Assembly: GCA_015499995.1 (NCBI GenBank) | Contig: JADNRV010000046.1 | Location: forward strand, 62,001 to 126,000 | Reading direction: 5' to 3' | Origin: Flammula alnicola | Taxonomy: Eukaryota; Basidiomycota; Agaricomycetes; Agaricales; Strophariaceae | DNA length: 64,000 nt | Shown: positions 21,314 through 33,900 of the stretch, in pieces | How the letters are laid out: each line of letters starts with the position of its first letter | How positions within the stretch are numbered: the stretch's first letter is position 1 | Notes under the pieces: generated by a model | Databases searched by the model: none | Told to the model about the DNA's origin: nothing | What the model saw: the letters and a program-made list of their open reading frames with translations, nothing else | Program-made: the position numbers and the translations under genes

Positions 21314-24300
21314 ATGTTCGACGTGGTTTCTCTATATAAGTTCCTTCTCCCCACACTACTTCCTCATACTGACAATTTCTTTCGTATCTACTAGTCATCA
21401 GAAAGTTGTACTCGAAATAGACTTCTCCGGAGCCCTTTGGGTACGCGATAACTTGTCCTGATTATGCCTTTGTGGCAGCCGTTTACGGTCGAGCAGGGTT
21501 ACACAGAGATCACCATTATACCCACCAGCAGCGAGCTCAGGACCATCCATCTCCACTCTAGGCAATGTAGTACGTCTTATTTGAACCATAATACCATTCT
21601 TTCAAGTTACATGTTCGCTTCCAGCCATCCAAAGCGTCACGGTTGGAGGACACCCAGCCGACTTCACACATGTCGATCCGCTCACGAACATCAGTATGGG
21701 AGGTCCAGCAGAAGCATCAGACTGTCATCGACATCCCGAACTGAAGCGAAAGATCTATTCGGCGCTGCAGGAGAGTGACGAGGGAGAGCTATCTATCGCA
21801 ATACCCGCAGAAGTACCACTCAAGCAGTCTGCCCACTCTTCCTCCGGATTGTCGTTTGCGAACGAAGGTAATTTATCCGTGCTTATCAAAGTTCAAGTGA
21901 CCGAGGCCTGTTCTAGTTGCCACACCAGAACCACAAACGCCAGGCTACCCGCAAGCCCACTCAACGATACCAGAGTTTTCTCCTATTACCGTTAACATTA
22001 CGTATAGTCTCCGCAATCCCGTTGATGGGTTCGAGTTCGTTCTTCCCAGTGATGCGTATCCATTTGTGAGTTTTCCGTCGCTTCAGTCTTATCGTAACTC
22101 ATAATCATGAAGCGTGTGCCTCACGCTTACACAACGCCCTCATCGCCCGATTCCGCGAGATGCTGGGTTCCGTGTTTAGACAACTTGTGGGAAAAATGCA
22201 CTTGGGAGTTCGAATTCATCGTACCCCGATATCTTGAAGAGCGGGATATTCACGGTGATGACGAAGAGTTGAGCGATACTAGTCCTACGATTGTTGTTTG
22301 CAGTGGCGAGCTCGTGGAGCAGGTGTGTCTCTTTTGAAATGTTCAATGAATGCCTATTGACCCCTTTCAGGTTGCCCATCCGTATAATTCGAACAAAACC
22401 ATTTTTTTATTCTCTCAAGCTGTCTTAACATCTGTTCAACACATTGCTTTCGCCGCTGGTCCCTTTCATTTGCTTTCCATCCCACCCGACAACACCGCAG
22501 AAGAACCTTCGGGGTCTTCTCAGCCTCTCATGTATGCCTTCTGCTTGCCAGGGCAGGAGCAGATGCTGCAGTCTTCGACATCATGCCTTCGCTCAGCCAT
22601 GACTTTCTACGCCTCCGAGTGTGGCTCCTACCCTTTCGGCTCATACAAATTGGTGTTCGTCGATTCACTACCAACGCAAAGATTTGACAGTGCGACCCTT
22701 TCTCTTGTAACGACGGATCTTCTACACGGCGATGACGCCATAGAGCAAGCAATGGAAACTCGACATGCTCTTGGTCATGCCCTTGCTTGTCAATGGGCTG
22801 GGATCAACATCATCCCGAAGAGTTGGTCGGATCTTTGGCTTGTCAACGGTCTGGCGTTGCATATCACAGGTCTGTTCATGCGCAAACTCTTTGGTAACAA
22901 TGACTATCGCTTCCGGCTGAAGAAGGACATGCTGCGAGCCGTAGAATGGGATATGGGTGGCATGCCTCCAATATGCCAACCTCAAGTTCTTGATCCGCCG
23001 GATGCGGTGACGTTGCCCTTCATCAATCTGAAGGCACCTCTCGTTCTTCATATCCTTGACCGGAGGTTAGGCAAATCCGGAACCTCTCTAGGTCTCAGTC
23101 GCGTTTTGCCCAAGCTGTTTTTATCCGCCATCAGCGGCGAACTTCAAAACAATGCCCTTTCTACACACACATTCCTGAGAACGTGTAGGAAAGTTAGCGG
23201 TGTCGATCCTCGAAGTTTCGCAGAGCAATGGATTTATGGAAGTGGTTGTCCCTCTTTCGGATTTTCTGCGTCGTTCAACAGGAAAAAGATGGCGGTGGAG
23301 ATCACCATGCGGCAAGAGGCTCCGGCATATACAGCCATGGAGAACAGCGAAGTTCAAAAGGTTTTGATGAAGCCTGTGCCATTTTTTGAGGTGTGTTGTT
23401 TCAACCATTAAAGTGTATTGTTGCTCCAACGACGTGTTTAGGGTCAAATGACCATACGAATACACGAAGCTGACGGCACGCCTTACGAACACGTCCTTGA
23501 TATTCGGACTCCTTTCAAACGTTATGAGGTGCCTTTCAACACGAAGTACAAACGTGTCCGTCGGAATACAAAGCGCTATCTTGCTCGTCAGGCCGCAGCT
23601 CAAGCCGCAGCGGAAGGCGACGCAGAGGCTGCTGAAGCTATGGGCATGGTCGATATGGGTTTTGGACTCGAAATTTGGGAGAAGGAACAAGAACGAGAGA
23701 ACTGGAAAGTGGCGGACTGGACCGAAGAAGATGAAGGAATTATGAGCGGCGCAACTTATGAATGGATTCGTATGGACGCCGACTTTGAATGGATTGCCAA
23801 CATCAAATTTGAGCAACCTGATTTTATGTGGGTTTCACAGCTGCAGAGGGACAGGGATGTCGTCGCCCAGCTAGAGGTAAGTCAGATCAGACCATTACCG
23901 TCCGGGAATCAGTATAACGTCCTTTTCTTGTAGGCCGTGACTGCTCTTGCTGAAAAGCCAACTGCCATTGTCTCAAGTACCTTGACGAAAACCGTTCTAG
24001 TCTCAAACTACTACTTCCGCATCCGCTGCGAAGCAGCTACTGCATTAGTCAACGTACGTCAGCCTTTCTACTTACCACCTTTCGATTACTGACCTTGGCC
24101 TTGTCCCCAAGTGTGCGGTTCGCAAACTTGATTTCTTGGGGCTCTTTCATCTTTTCAAACTCTTCCTGCGGTATTGCTACGACCCTGAGGACCCTAATCA
24201 AGATCTGTTCTCGCACAAATATGTCCCCAAACCGAACTATTTTTCCGATGTCTCCGAATACTTCGTGCGCAAGGTATGTTTCAGTCACGTCATCCTTTGA

Positions 24301-27300
24301 AGGCAAATTCATATGAGGTCAATTGCAAGAGCCTTGTTTCTGCTATCTCTCAAGTTCGCTTTGAGAATGGCAAGACGCCATCTGTTGTGCGGCAATTCTT
24401 TATCGATCAGCTCCGCTACAATGACAACACTTCCAATCCTGTAAGTCTCGAGCTCTAGCTTTATCAGTCCCAATTATTAAACCCATCTCGTTAGTACTCC
24501 GATGGCTTCTATATCAGCACAATAATTTCCGCTGCCGCTTGTGCTAATGTATCAACTGCGCCTCCGGAACGTGGGGAGTTACTTCCCACTGAGACTCGAA
24601 CAGACTATACTCCAGAAGATATGGAACTCGTAAAACAAACTCGTACTGAAGTCGACCGATATCGCAGCATGGACAGGCTCATTCCGTCGCCTCATAACAT
24701 AGTCACGATTGCTGCCCTGGAGGTATGTCAGCTTAATCCCTGCCTTAAAAAGCTCACTCACAACCTTGTTTATACAGTTTTATATGGTTCTCGGTGTAGC
24801 CAACCTTTTGCCGAGCCATCCTAGAACATTTTTCCCATTCACAAGGTAATCAATTATTTTATATTCCAAGGATGTTCGGCTGACGAGGCCTTAGGGAGGG
24901 GAATTATACCCAAGTGCGAATCGCGGCATTTGATGGTCTATTCTTGACCAAGTGGTATACTCCTCAAATCATGCGCTACATCCTGGCTGTGATGGCCCAT
25001 GACCCTTCTCAAGTTGTTCGACGTCATGTTGCCCGCAATGCTTGCTACAGTTTGGCGCTCTTGGTACAAATGGGTGAAATGAAGGCCAATGGAAAGGAGG
25101 CTGAAGCCCTTCTTATTGAAGAAGATGGTAACTCCCAGGAGAAAATCAAAGAGTCAAAGAAGAGTGAGATGGACACCATGATCAAAGTGCTTCGGAAAGA
25201 CCGCGAGGTTGGCAAGAACGAAGCTCTGAGGGAGTTCCTTATGCCCATTGCCCTGTGCGTCTAATACTTTCTCTTTCCGCATACAAAAAATTGACCTCTA
25301 AGTTGAAAGAAATCCGGAGATCGACCACGAGGTTAGGTGGTGTATCCTCAAACTCGCTGATCTACTTATTCGCCCGGTTGAAGAAGCTCCGCCTTCTGTC
25401 AAAATTCACATACCGAGCACACCCGTTATTGAAACTGCACCTCCACTGCCTTCCGTCAAGATGCCGGCCAAGGTTCCTCGAGTCATCAAGACAGGGGGTC
25501 CACCTATCAAAAGCCCTATGGTGCCATTCAACCCTCCCACGAAGCTCAAATTACCTGCCACCCCTCATCCTGATGTTATTCCCTCGAAGTTGCCGCCTGT
25601 ACCAATAACTGAAGTTCCTAAAAAGGCTGTTGTCTTTGCCAAACCCGAATTGCCTGCCAAGGTTCACAAGCCCAAAGCAAAGCCTGTGAAGGCCAACGAC
25701 AAGCCTGTTCATGTTCCCAAAGCTCAGTCAGGAGGGATGTCGCTGAATGATCTGAGGGCTTCTCGCAATGCCCTGAAGAAACTTAAGACCAATAAGCGCG
25801 CGACGATTTTTCTTCAGCCCGTCGATCCTATTCGAGATCATGCCCCAAAGTACGATTACTTGGTCTTTTGTCGAAGTTTTGCTAAAAAGTTCCTTTCTTT
25901 CTCAGTTACTTTGACATCATTAAAGACCCAATGGATCTCAGTACCATGGGAGCCAAACTGGAGGAAGGGATGTACAAGGACAGGTTTGCGTTCCAAGCTG
26001 ATTTCCGTCTCATGATAAACAATGCAAAGACCTATAATTTGGTGGGGAGCTTCGTGCACAATGAGGCGATTGCGTTGGAAACGTTCTTCGAGAAACGTTC
26101 GTACTTTTAAGATTTCTTATACAAACGCTGACGGTTTGCGCATACATAGAATGGACAATCATCAACAAGACTCTGGAAGCGGCCGACAAAGCTCATCCTG
26201 CGCCTATGGTCGAGACAGCGAAACCTGTTTCCCGTATATTGCCACCTGTCGCTAAAGCACTTCCAGCGAAGACTCCTTCAGCCGCGCCTGCCTCGGCGGT
26301 TCCATCGCGTCACCTCAATAATGCTCCCCCTGTTGCCTCTTCCTCTCGGCCTATGATCAAGTTGAAGGTTGGGTCACAAATCAACAAGATACCAGAGCAG
26401 CCTCTTCATCAATCATCAAAGCCACAAAAACGAAAGGCAAAGGCATCCGACTCGCCGTCCAGCTTGGTTCTCGAAGCTCCGCCACCGCCTTATGTCGATG
26501 ATGGATCGCATGACATTCTTCAGGAAGTTCTCGCCATAGAACGTGAAAAGAACGAACAACGCCATCGTTCAATCATCGACAAAGATAAATCTACTCCGAG
26601 CGCAGTTCCCGGCAAACGAAAGAAAACTGAGCTTGTAGAAGATGATATCTTGGCTTTAGCAACTCCTTCTAAGAAGGAGCGTCCCTCTCCTCCAGGACCT
26701 TCTACTGTCAAACCTCAAGCCGTGCCACCTGTCTCGATACCGAAACCTGTTGCCCCTCCTATCAAGGTTAGGAAGGAGAAGGCTGTTGAACCATCACGTC
26801 CGCCGATGCCAACCGATTCACCCATTCCTTCCCTCAAAGGCAAGGAAAAGGAAGTTATTGCGCCGCCTGCTCCAACGCCCGTCCCACCAAAACGCAAGCT
26901 AGCTCAAGCAACGCCTATCAATGAGAAGAAGTGTAAAGATCTTCTGAAGACATTACTCAAGCTACCGGAATCTGAGCTATTCTTGCGGCCAGTAGATACT
27001 GTTCTGGACGGATGCCCAACGTAAATTTCACCAGTCTCTGTCTTTTCTCGTTCTCATCACTCTTCACAGGTATTACGATGAGATCCTCAACCCCATGGAT
27101 TTCGGCACAATGTCGACCAAACTGAATGAGGAAAAATATCGAACTATGGAGGAATTCAAGGAAGATATGGAACTTGTCTTTAGCAACTGTCGCCTATTCA
27201 ACCCTCCTGGAACGTCTCCAACTATTTGCGCAACTGTTGTTGAGAAAGTCTTCAAGAAGGAATGGCCGAAAGCTATGGAGCGCAAGCTGTCTTGGACCGA

Positions 27301-27738
27301 AAAGCGCGGCCTGCAAGGAATTCTAACCACCCTCGTCAAGGAGCAGATGTAAGTACATGTGTATGTTGTCCGCCTGAAACTTCATTGACAAACAAACATA
27401 GTTCCTGGGTCTTTCGCGAACCCGTCGACCCTGTTGCTTTGGGCATTCCGACGTATTTCGAGGTCATTCCAAAGAAAGATGCCCGAGATCTGAGGACCAT
27501 TCGCCTGAAACTCGACAGCGACAAATACGAAACCGTGGAAGCGTTCGAGTCCGATATGGACTTGATGTTGCACAATGCCATTAAATTCAATGGCACGGAT
27601 TCTGAAGTAGGATTCATAGCTTCTGCATTTCGTGAACGTTTCCGGACACTGCTGGCAGCGTGGAAGTCAGGCGCAACAAAGAAACGCAAAGATGATCAGG
27701 GCACCCCTCAGCCTACGAAAAAGATCAAGATGGGGTGA
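21314..27738 (+). CDS. TAF2: TFIID subunit 2 (TAF2) fused to three C-terminal bromodomains
   Basis: About twenty exons encode roughly 1,750-1,800 residues. The N-terminal half is the M1-aminopeptidase-like fold of TAF2: HQKVVLEIDFSGALW, GYTEITIIPTSSELRTIHLH, DNLWEKCTWEFEFIVP and QWIYGSGCPSFGF. The zinc motif HExxH is replaced by HALAC (in ALGHALACQWAG), so it should be inactive, as known for TAF2. HEAT-like helices follow (EVRWCILKLADLL). After a Pro/Lys linker come three bromodomains. The first has YFDIIKDPMDLSTM with NNAKTYN (about 25800-26100), the second YYDEILNPMDFGTM with NCRLFN (26900-27300), and the third YFEVIPKKDARDLRTI with NAIKFN (27310-27670). The stop is at 27738. TAF2 and bromodomain parts share continuous open exons, notably from the EVRWCIL segment through the linker to the first bromodomain. 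The first exon is uncertain: ATG at 21314 splices in frame to NHQKVVLE, while ATG 21283 gives attractive sequence but no clean splice. Role: promoter (Inr) contact in TFIID, here probably also acetyl-histone reading. Confidence 0.9.
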
Positions 27739-27915
27739 TTTCACAGGTGTTACAATACATTATACAATTACCTAATTATGCCAGTTCATCGAAATATTAC
27801 ATAATTTTGTACAATAGAATATACGTAGGTCGAAATCTCGATAAGAAAAGCAAATGATATCCGCAGGAAAGCAACAATATCTGCAGGAAAGCAAAAAGAT
27901 CTAAGATGTTGGATT

Positions 27916-30900
27916 CTACCAGTCTGGCCATAGCTCTGAAAGCACAATTGATTCTTCCTCCGGCGTATCTGTTTGTTTCATCCATCTGTCCGGTATCTGA
28001 TAAGATGGTACGATGAGAAAGGTCAATCACCACAGTAATGCCTGGACTCACCAGAGGGAAATATCGTTCCATAGCACTAAGGAACCGTTGTCGATACTGC
28101 CGAGGAGTGACAATGGTCGGTTCACCCTTTCCAGCCCCTCCTAAAAATGCGGATTCCTTGACCCAACTCTCAAGCTTCTTATCCCACGTATAAGTTCGGA
28201 TATAATCTTGGAACAGACAATTAGAATTGCGCATGCCGCTGCTGTTCGCTGGCGTCACTCACCAACAATGCCAATCACTAGTTCGTTATTTCGACTGTCA
28301 ACCTTAGATAAGTCGGTCAGTACACTGGGCATCATAGAGCACTTGCAATCCAGAGCATACCCCACAAACCAACGAATAATCCATCACATTGATATCCGCC
28401 AAGAATTTACTGTCGTTATACAACGCTCCTCGAAGTATGCGCTTGGAGTGTTCGCGGAGGTAGAATGGATTTTGATGTGCAGCTAAAGCCCGTTAGATTT
28501 TGCGTATGTATCTAAGAATGGTTGCATGTACCTTCCACGAGGTTTTCATCAAGGAGAACTTCGTTTTCTCTTCCAGTAGACTGCACATGACGATTGCGGG
28601 TTGAGCCTTTCAAATCATATATCTAGAGGCTCTGTGTCAAATTACCGTCCTTGTGAACTAGGAGAACTGACCTTCGTGAACCGTCTGTCATAGAATAGAT
28701 TCTCCATGACTAAGAGGTTCATTTGGGTGGATTTCGATTTTCCTGGTCCCTTATCCTTCCCACTCTTTCTAAAGGTTAATTTGTAGCATCCGAAAACCTT
28801 TGCCAAGAGTGTAGGACGCTGTACACACAACTTGAGAGGTAATTCAGGACAATATGGAAATACTCACGTTTGCATATACAGAGGATGACATGTAATCAAA
28901 ATAGGCAGGAGCGAACGTTTCCATCGTCTGCAACTCTGGTCTTGACAGCTCTTTGGCGATGAAACGGTCGTCTTATTTATTTTAGTCGGCCAGCAGCACT
29001 ATATTGATCCCGAGAAGACTAACCTCGAGTTTTTAAGAAAGCTGACCCTGATTTCCCCCCACTAGCGTTCCATTTGATGCATCTTGACAATGACTCGACC
29101 ATGCTCTTTTCGCAATCGTAGGTCCTGCGTAGCGCGTCGAATTGTTCTGGATAAAGAACCGTACAGCTGATTGTTAATCCACCACTTTCAAAGGCTTCGA
29201 AACCGATAATGATTAATCCAGCCAATTAGCAAAATCGAATGAGCTCACTGATGGCCCATGGAAGCTTGGACGATGGTACTCGTAAATCTTCCGTAGGATC
29301 TGCAGAATCAATAGAATCCACGTTGACAACGCCCCAGGTCGAAGTTGACTCTGCAACTGATCCATCGTCAGGCATGAATGCTTCGCCGGTTTCTGTCAAT
29401 TTCGCTTCCCGCGCTGTCCTCTTCTCCGCTCTGGATTTAGCGAGCATATCGCGATACTGAGGAGAACTAAGTTTTGTCAATCGGTGATATTCAAATATAA
29501 TATATATGGGCTCACTTTAAAGCCAAAGCGATAATCGATGTCGGCTCATCAAGCCGCACGACCATTGAAGAATCACGAAATATATGCTCCGGGTCGCTCA
29601 TTGGATCGTCTCCTTCAATAGAATTACGAGTTGGTTGCGGCCAAAAGCCTGAAAGGGCTTTTAGTATTGAATTACGCTCTGTCCCACTACCCCCTAACTC
29701 CAAATCGGACAGGGGTGGGGTGAGTGTCATATCCTGCTTCGCTTTCATAGACGCTAAAAATGGTGACGGGGGCAGGGATGTTTGCCCCGGAGGTGGAGGC
29801 TGGGTTAAAACCTCTCCATCCTGGTTATCGTGGCCGTCGAGGTTGATGACTGGAAATGATTCCGTCGCAGGCGCTGTGTGCGGCTCAGGGGAGGGAAGTT
29901 CTGGCTCAACAGGACGTTGCTGATTGGCAGAAGTCGAAGACCGCTCTTCGTCGTTTCCTTCATCTTCGTCATCTGCCTCACTGGAAGAATCTGAACTTTC
30001 AGAATCGTCGCGAATGGCGTCCTTGATACTGTCAAGCACTTCAACTTTAGCGCGGGCAGACCCAGGGGGACGAGCGCGTCTCCCACGAATCACTGCATAT
30101 CTGCCCTTGGATCGCTCAGCGTCACGACCCAAACGTTCGAAATGTTTGGCGATGTTGGAAACTTTGCTACCTTGACCGGTTGGTGGCCTTCGGAACGTCG
30201 ATTTGTTGGTAACAGTAGAGGCAGGCCGCGCCGCAGATTTTTCTTTAGGACGACTCACAACACGATTTTTGGGCTGTCTGCCGCCAGAAAGGGTGGATCT
30301 ATTGCCAGGCGGAGAAGATGGGCGACTGAAACGAACATCCTTTCCTTGGTTGCTGAATGTCCGCTTTTCAGGAGAGGGCCTGCGAGATGAGTCCTGAGAT
30401 TCGTAGGTGGGTCCTTTAGGAGTAGGGATGCGACTGCCATTCGTAGCCGTAAAGGTTCTACGAGTATGCGTCAAGTACTTCGGAGCTACATTAGCAGCAT
30501 AACCTTGCTCAAAGTCAGAAGTTGAGGCCTTTCGAACAGGCATGCGATGCCGACTCTTGCTGCGTACTCCGGGTCGCAGAGTGAGTTGCGAAGGATACTC
30601 TTGCTCGCTCTCTGACATGACTGGTTTTGGGGCAAATGCGGTTTGTGCGAGATCGTGGATTCCTTGAGCAGGAAGGAAATCTTGGTATTTTTTGACGAGT
30701 TCAGCAACGCTTGGATTCTGTGCAGTGCGCCGTGGCAAGCGAGACAACCTTGGAACTGCTTCTTCAGCAACGCCTAAATTTTCCTGCTGAATGATAAAAG
30801 AGATCAATGTTGTAAATTCATATACATATATGAAATACACAAACCTTGGGCAGAGGCAAAGAAATTTCAGTGGGGAGGACGTCCTCGCGCGGGGCGCCGA

Positions 30901-33900
30901 TGGTAGAATCACTCTCAGGATCTGATTTTGGTTGTTCTTCGCTTGTAGTTGTCGCATCGGATAAGGCTTTCGAGTCCGAAGCCGGTTTAGAATCCTCGGG
31001 TTGTTTTTCACTCTTTTCATTTCTTCCCGTGGTTGATTCAGTTTCGGAGACGTCAGAAGCTGAGGATACCAATGAGTCTTCAGTATCTCTTCTAGACTTG
31101 AGTGGTCCTTCCTCTGCCTCCGATACACTGGAGGAAGGGAGGTGTGAATCATCAAATATACCAGCTAACTCACTCCTCCTGGTGGGCCACATAGCTCTCA
31201 TGGAATCAAAGGCTGAGGATCGGTGGCTGTTCCTGTTAATAAGGGTCTGTACAGGACGAGGCTTTGGCAGTCTATCGAAATCCATTTGCCATTCGACGAT
31301 TTTATCTTGGCGGTAAGCATGGACCTGATTGAGGGCCAGAGTATCGGTGGGCGCCGAATCCCTATATATCCGGTTGATTAAACGACTGATGTCCTCTCGT
31401 TCAGCCTCTGCCCTCATAATAAGGATATTGATGTCCGCCGTTAGTCGGGCATCTGTCCCTTCATCTCCTGTTGCTGCGTCTATGCTGATCAACTTCAGGT
31501 CATCAATTAACTGTGTGTACCACAGCATATTTCGGTAATGCAGCCTTTCGAAGTCAGCATTCTTAAGATCCAGTTGGGTTTCGGGGCGAACTCGGATCCG
31601 GAAAGGCGGATATACGATCTCGTGCAGCGCGACAGGGTCAGCCTGGAAGCGGACCGTCATGCCCTTGTATGCAAAGTATCGGATATGGTGTTGGTAAATG
31701 TTGTGTACGCAGCCGGCACCCTGCATCGATTTGATGTCCGCCGGGTAGAAATGGAGCTCCAAGAACTTCGCAAATGAATAGCGTTGCATTTCCTCGGAAA
31801 CGGGAATGAAAGGAGTAGCTGAACCGCATATACGGCAAGCGCTCCAAGTCGCAGGCCGGGGATCATGGACTACCGTTTGATCTACAATCTGGCCATCCCA
31901 TTGTTCAACAGCCACGAAAAGTGTCGTCTCGTTGTGGACGAAGACTTTACCATGGCGTGCGAGAGGTTGGTCACAACCTTTTCCAGTGCAAACCGCCTTC
32001 GGGTCAAGAAATTGGACAAGCGTGTCATTGACGGACTTTTCAATGAACTGGCCGAGTGTCATGTCATTCTCGCCGTAGAATTTGATGTATTGTAGGCGTG
32101 GGGCAAAACAAGGTCGATGTTGGCCAATGTCTGCGGCCGGAATCGTGTATTCTCTAAGGTGAATGCACTGGTACTTCTCGACGACAAAGTCGTCCGGATT
32201 CTTGCGAAGATACCACTCCCAAATTCGCCGAAACTCATCATGTTGCCACTTCAAGAACGTATAGTGACTTTGATGATATATGTCAGCGGCTGTTTTCAAA
32301 ATTTCGGGTTCTTCAGGAGGAAGGAGAGTGTATGGAGGTAGTGTCGAAGGAGTGCCAGCAGAATTCGGCGTTCCAGCATTAGAAGATAGGGGTCCAAGTA
32401 CAAAAAAGGAGGAGCCCTCATCCAGTTTACTTGATGTTGGTAAACCTTCACACGTTAAGGGCGTTGAAGGCAAGTTCGGAACAGGTAAGGCCTCCAACTG
32501 CGCAAAGAAGTCGTTGCGCTCTTGCCCTTCCTGCATTTCTTCCGATTGCTGGGGATCTTGGGTTGGCGTCGCGGATGCGGTTATCGTTTCTTCCTGCTTG
32601 TGCATTGTCGTAAGACGTTCTTCCTTCCGTACAACTTCATCTTCCCATGCCCTCTTGGCCTCTATCAAGGTGTTATCAAGTTCTTTCATCCGCCAGATAG
32701 GATAAGGAGGTGGGAAGCGGAGAGTGGCAGAGACAGAGATAAACGTCTTGATATAAGGGTCAAGAGACTCGTCGATTCTTCGCGTAAGACGCAGTTGTTC
32801 TGCATCTTCATTCGGAAGATCTTCATCTCCGCCTTTCTCCAACAAGAAATGAGATTCTTTGGTGGGGGTCTCATTAGGATCAGCGGTGAAAAAGAGGAGC
32901 CTTTGTGCGGAGAAACTGGAGGATGGTGCTAGGAAAGAAGTTGCTGGAATATTGAGCTGTAAGATGCGGCCGATAATTGATGGGATTGCTTGAGGGTTCA
33001 AAGGCGGAAGGCTGATGACCGAGTCTTTCCAAAGGTGTGTCTCGAGTTTCAGATTTCGGACGATGAACGTCAAGAAACGCGTAACCTTCTTGATGCGTTT
33101 CAGGGTGTCGATATCGCCTCCTCGCAGGATGATTGTACAACCCATATCACGATTACAGCCTTCGAATCGCATGTATGTTTTTCGACGGCCTGGTATCAGT
33201 GGATGATCGTACGTCTGGATACAATAGCGCGCACAGTGGCCAAGTCGCGGTTCCAAGGCCAGTCTATCCATGGATGAGAAAACATCACCTTGTGTCATCC
33301 TTGATATCGTTTGAATAGCAGATGGCTTGACTGTGCGCGCGACAGCGATGTTGTGCTTTGCAAGCGCATCCAGTGCAAGTCTAGAAACAGACTTCTCGAC
33401 AAGGACCACATGTGGACGCAATGCAGCTATTCGACTCGCAAGATTGCCTAGATATTCCTTTTCCTGGCGAACAATCTGACCAAAGTGCATGTACTGGCCT
33501 TCAACCCGGGAAAATTCCAATGGAAAGGTGACGAGCATGACCCGCGGATTTAGTTGGAGCCTGGACATCTGTTTATGCGCGACGTTCTTCGTAATGACTG
33601 CCCCTGTAACATATTCCGAGTCTCTGGGCATTCCTCCAGGTATTTTCTTGATTTTGACGTAGCGCCTGACATCCATATCCTGCCCTTGTCGGTGTGGAAG
33701 GGCTGTAAATGTCATCTCTCGAGCAATGCGAAGAGCCAATCGCAGTAATGTTTCTTCCCATTCTCTGATATTGGGTATTCCTTCAATAGTTAGCATCTGA
33801 CGGAGCATAATCTTGAGATGAAGCATCGATGCGAGATTGAGTTCTTGGGCATAACTTTATAATCCAGTCTGTCAGCAGGAAAACCCATGAATGACAAGAG

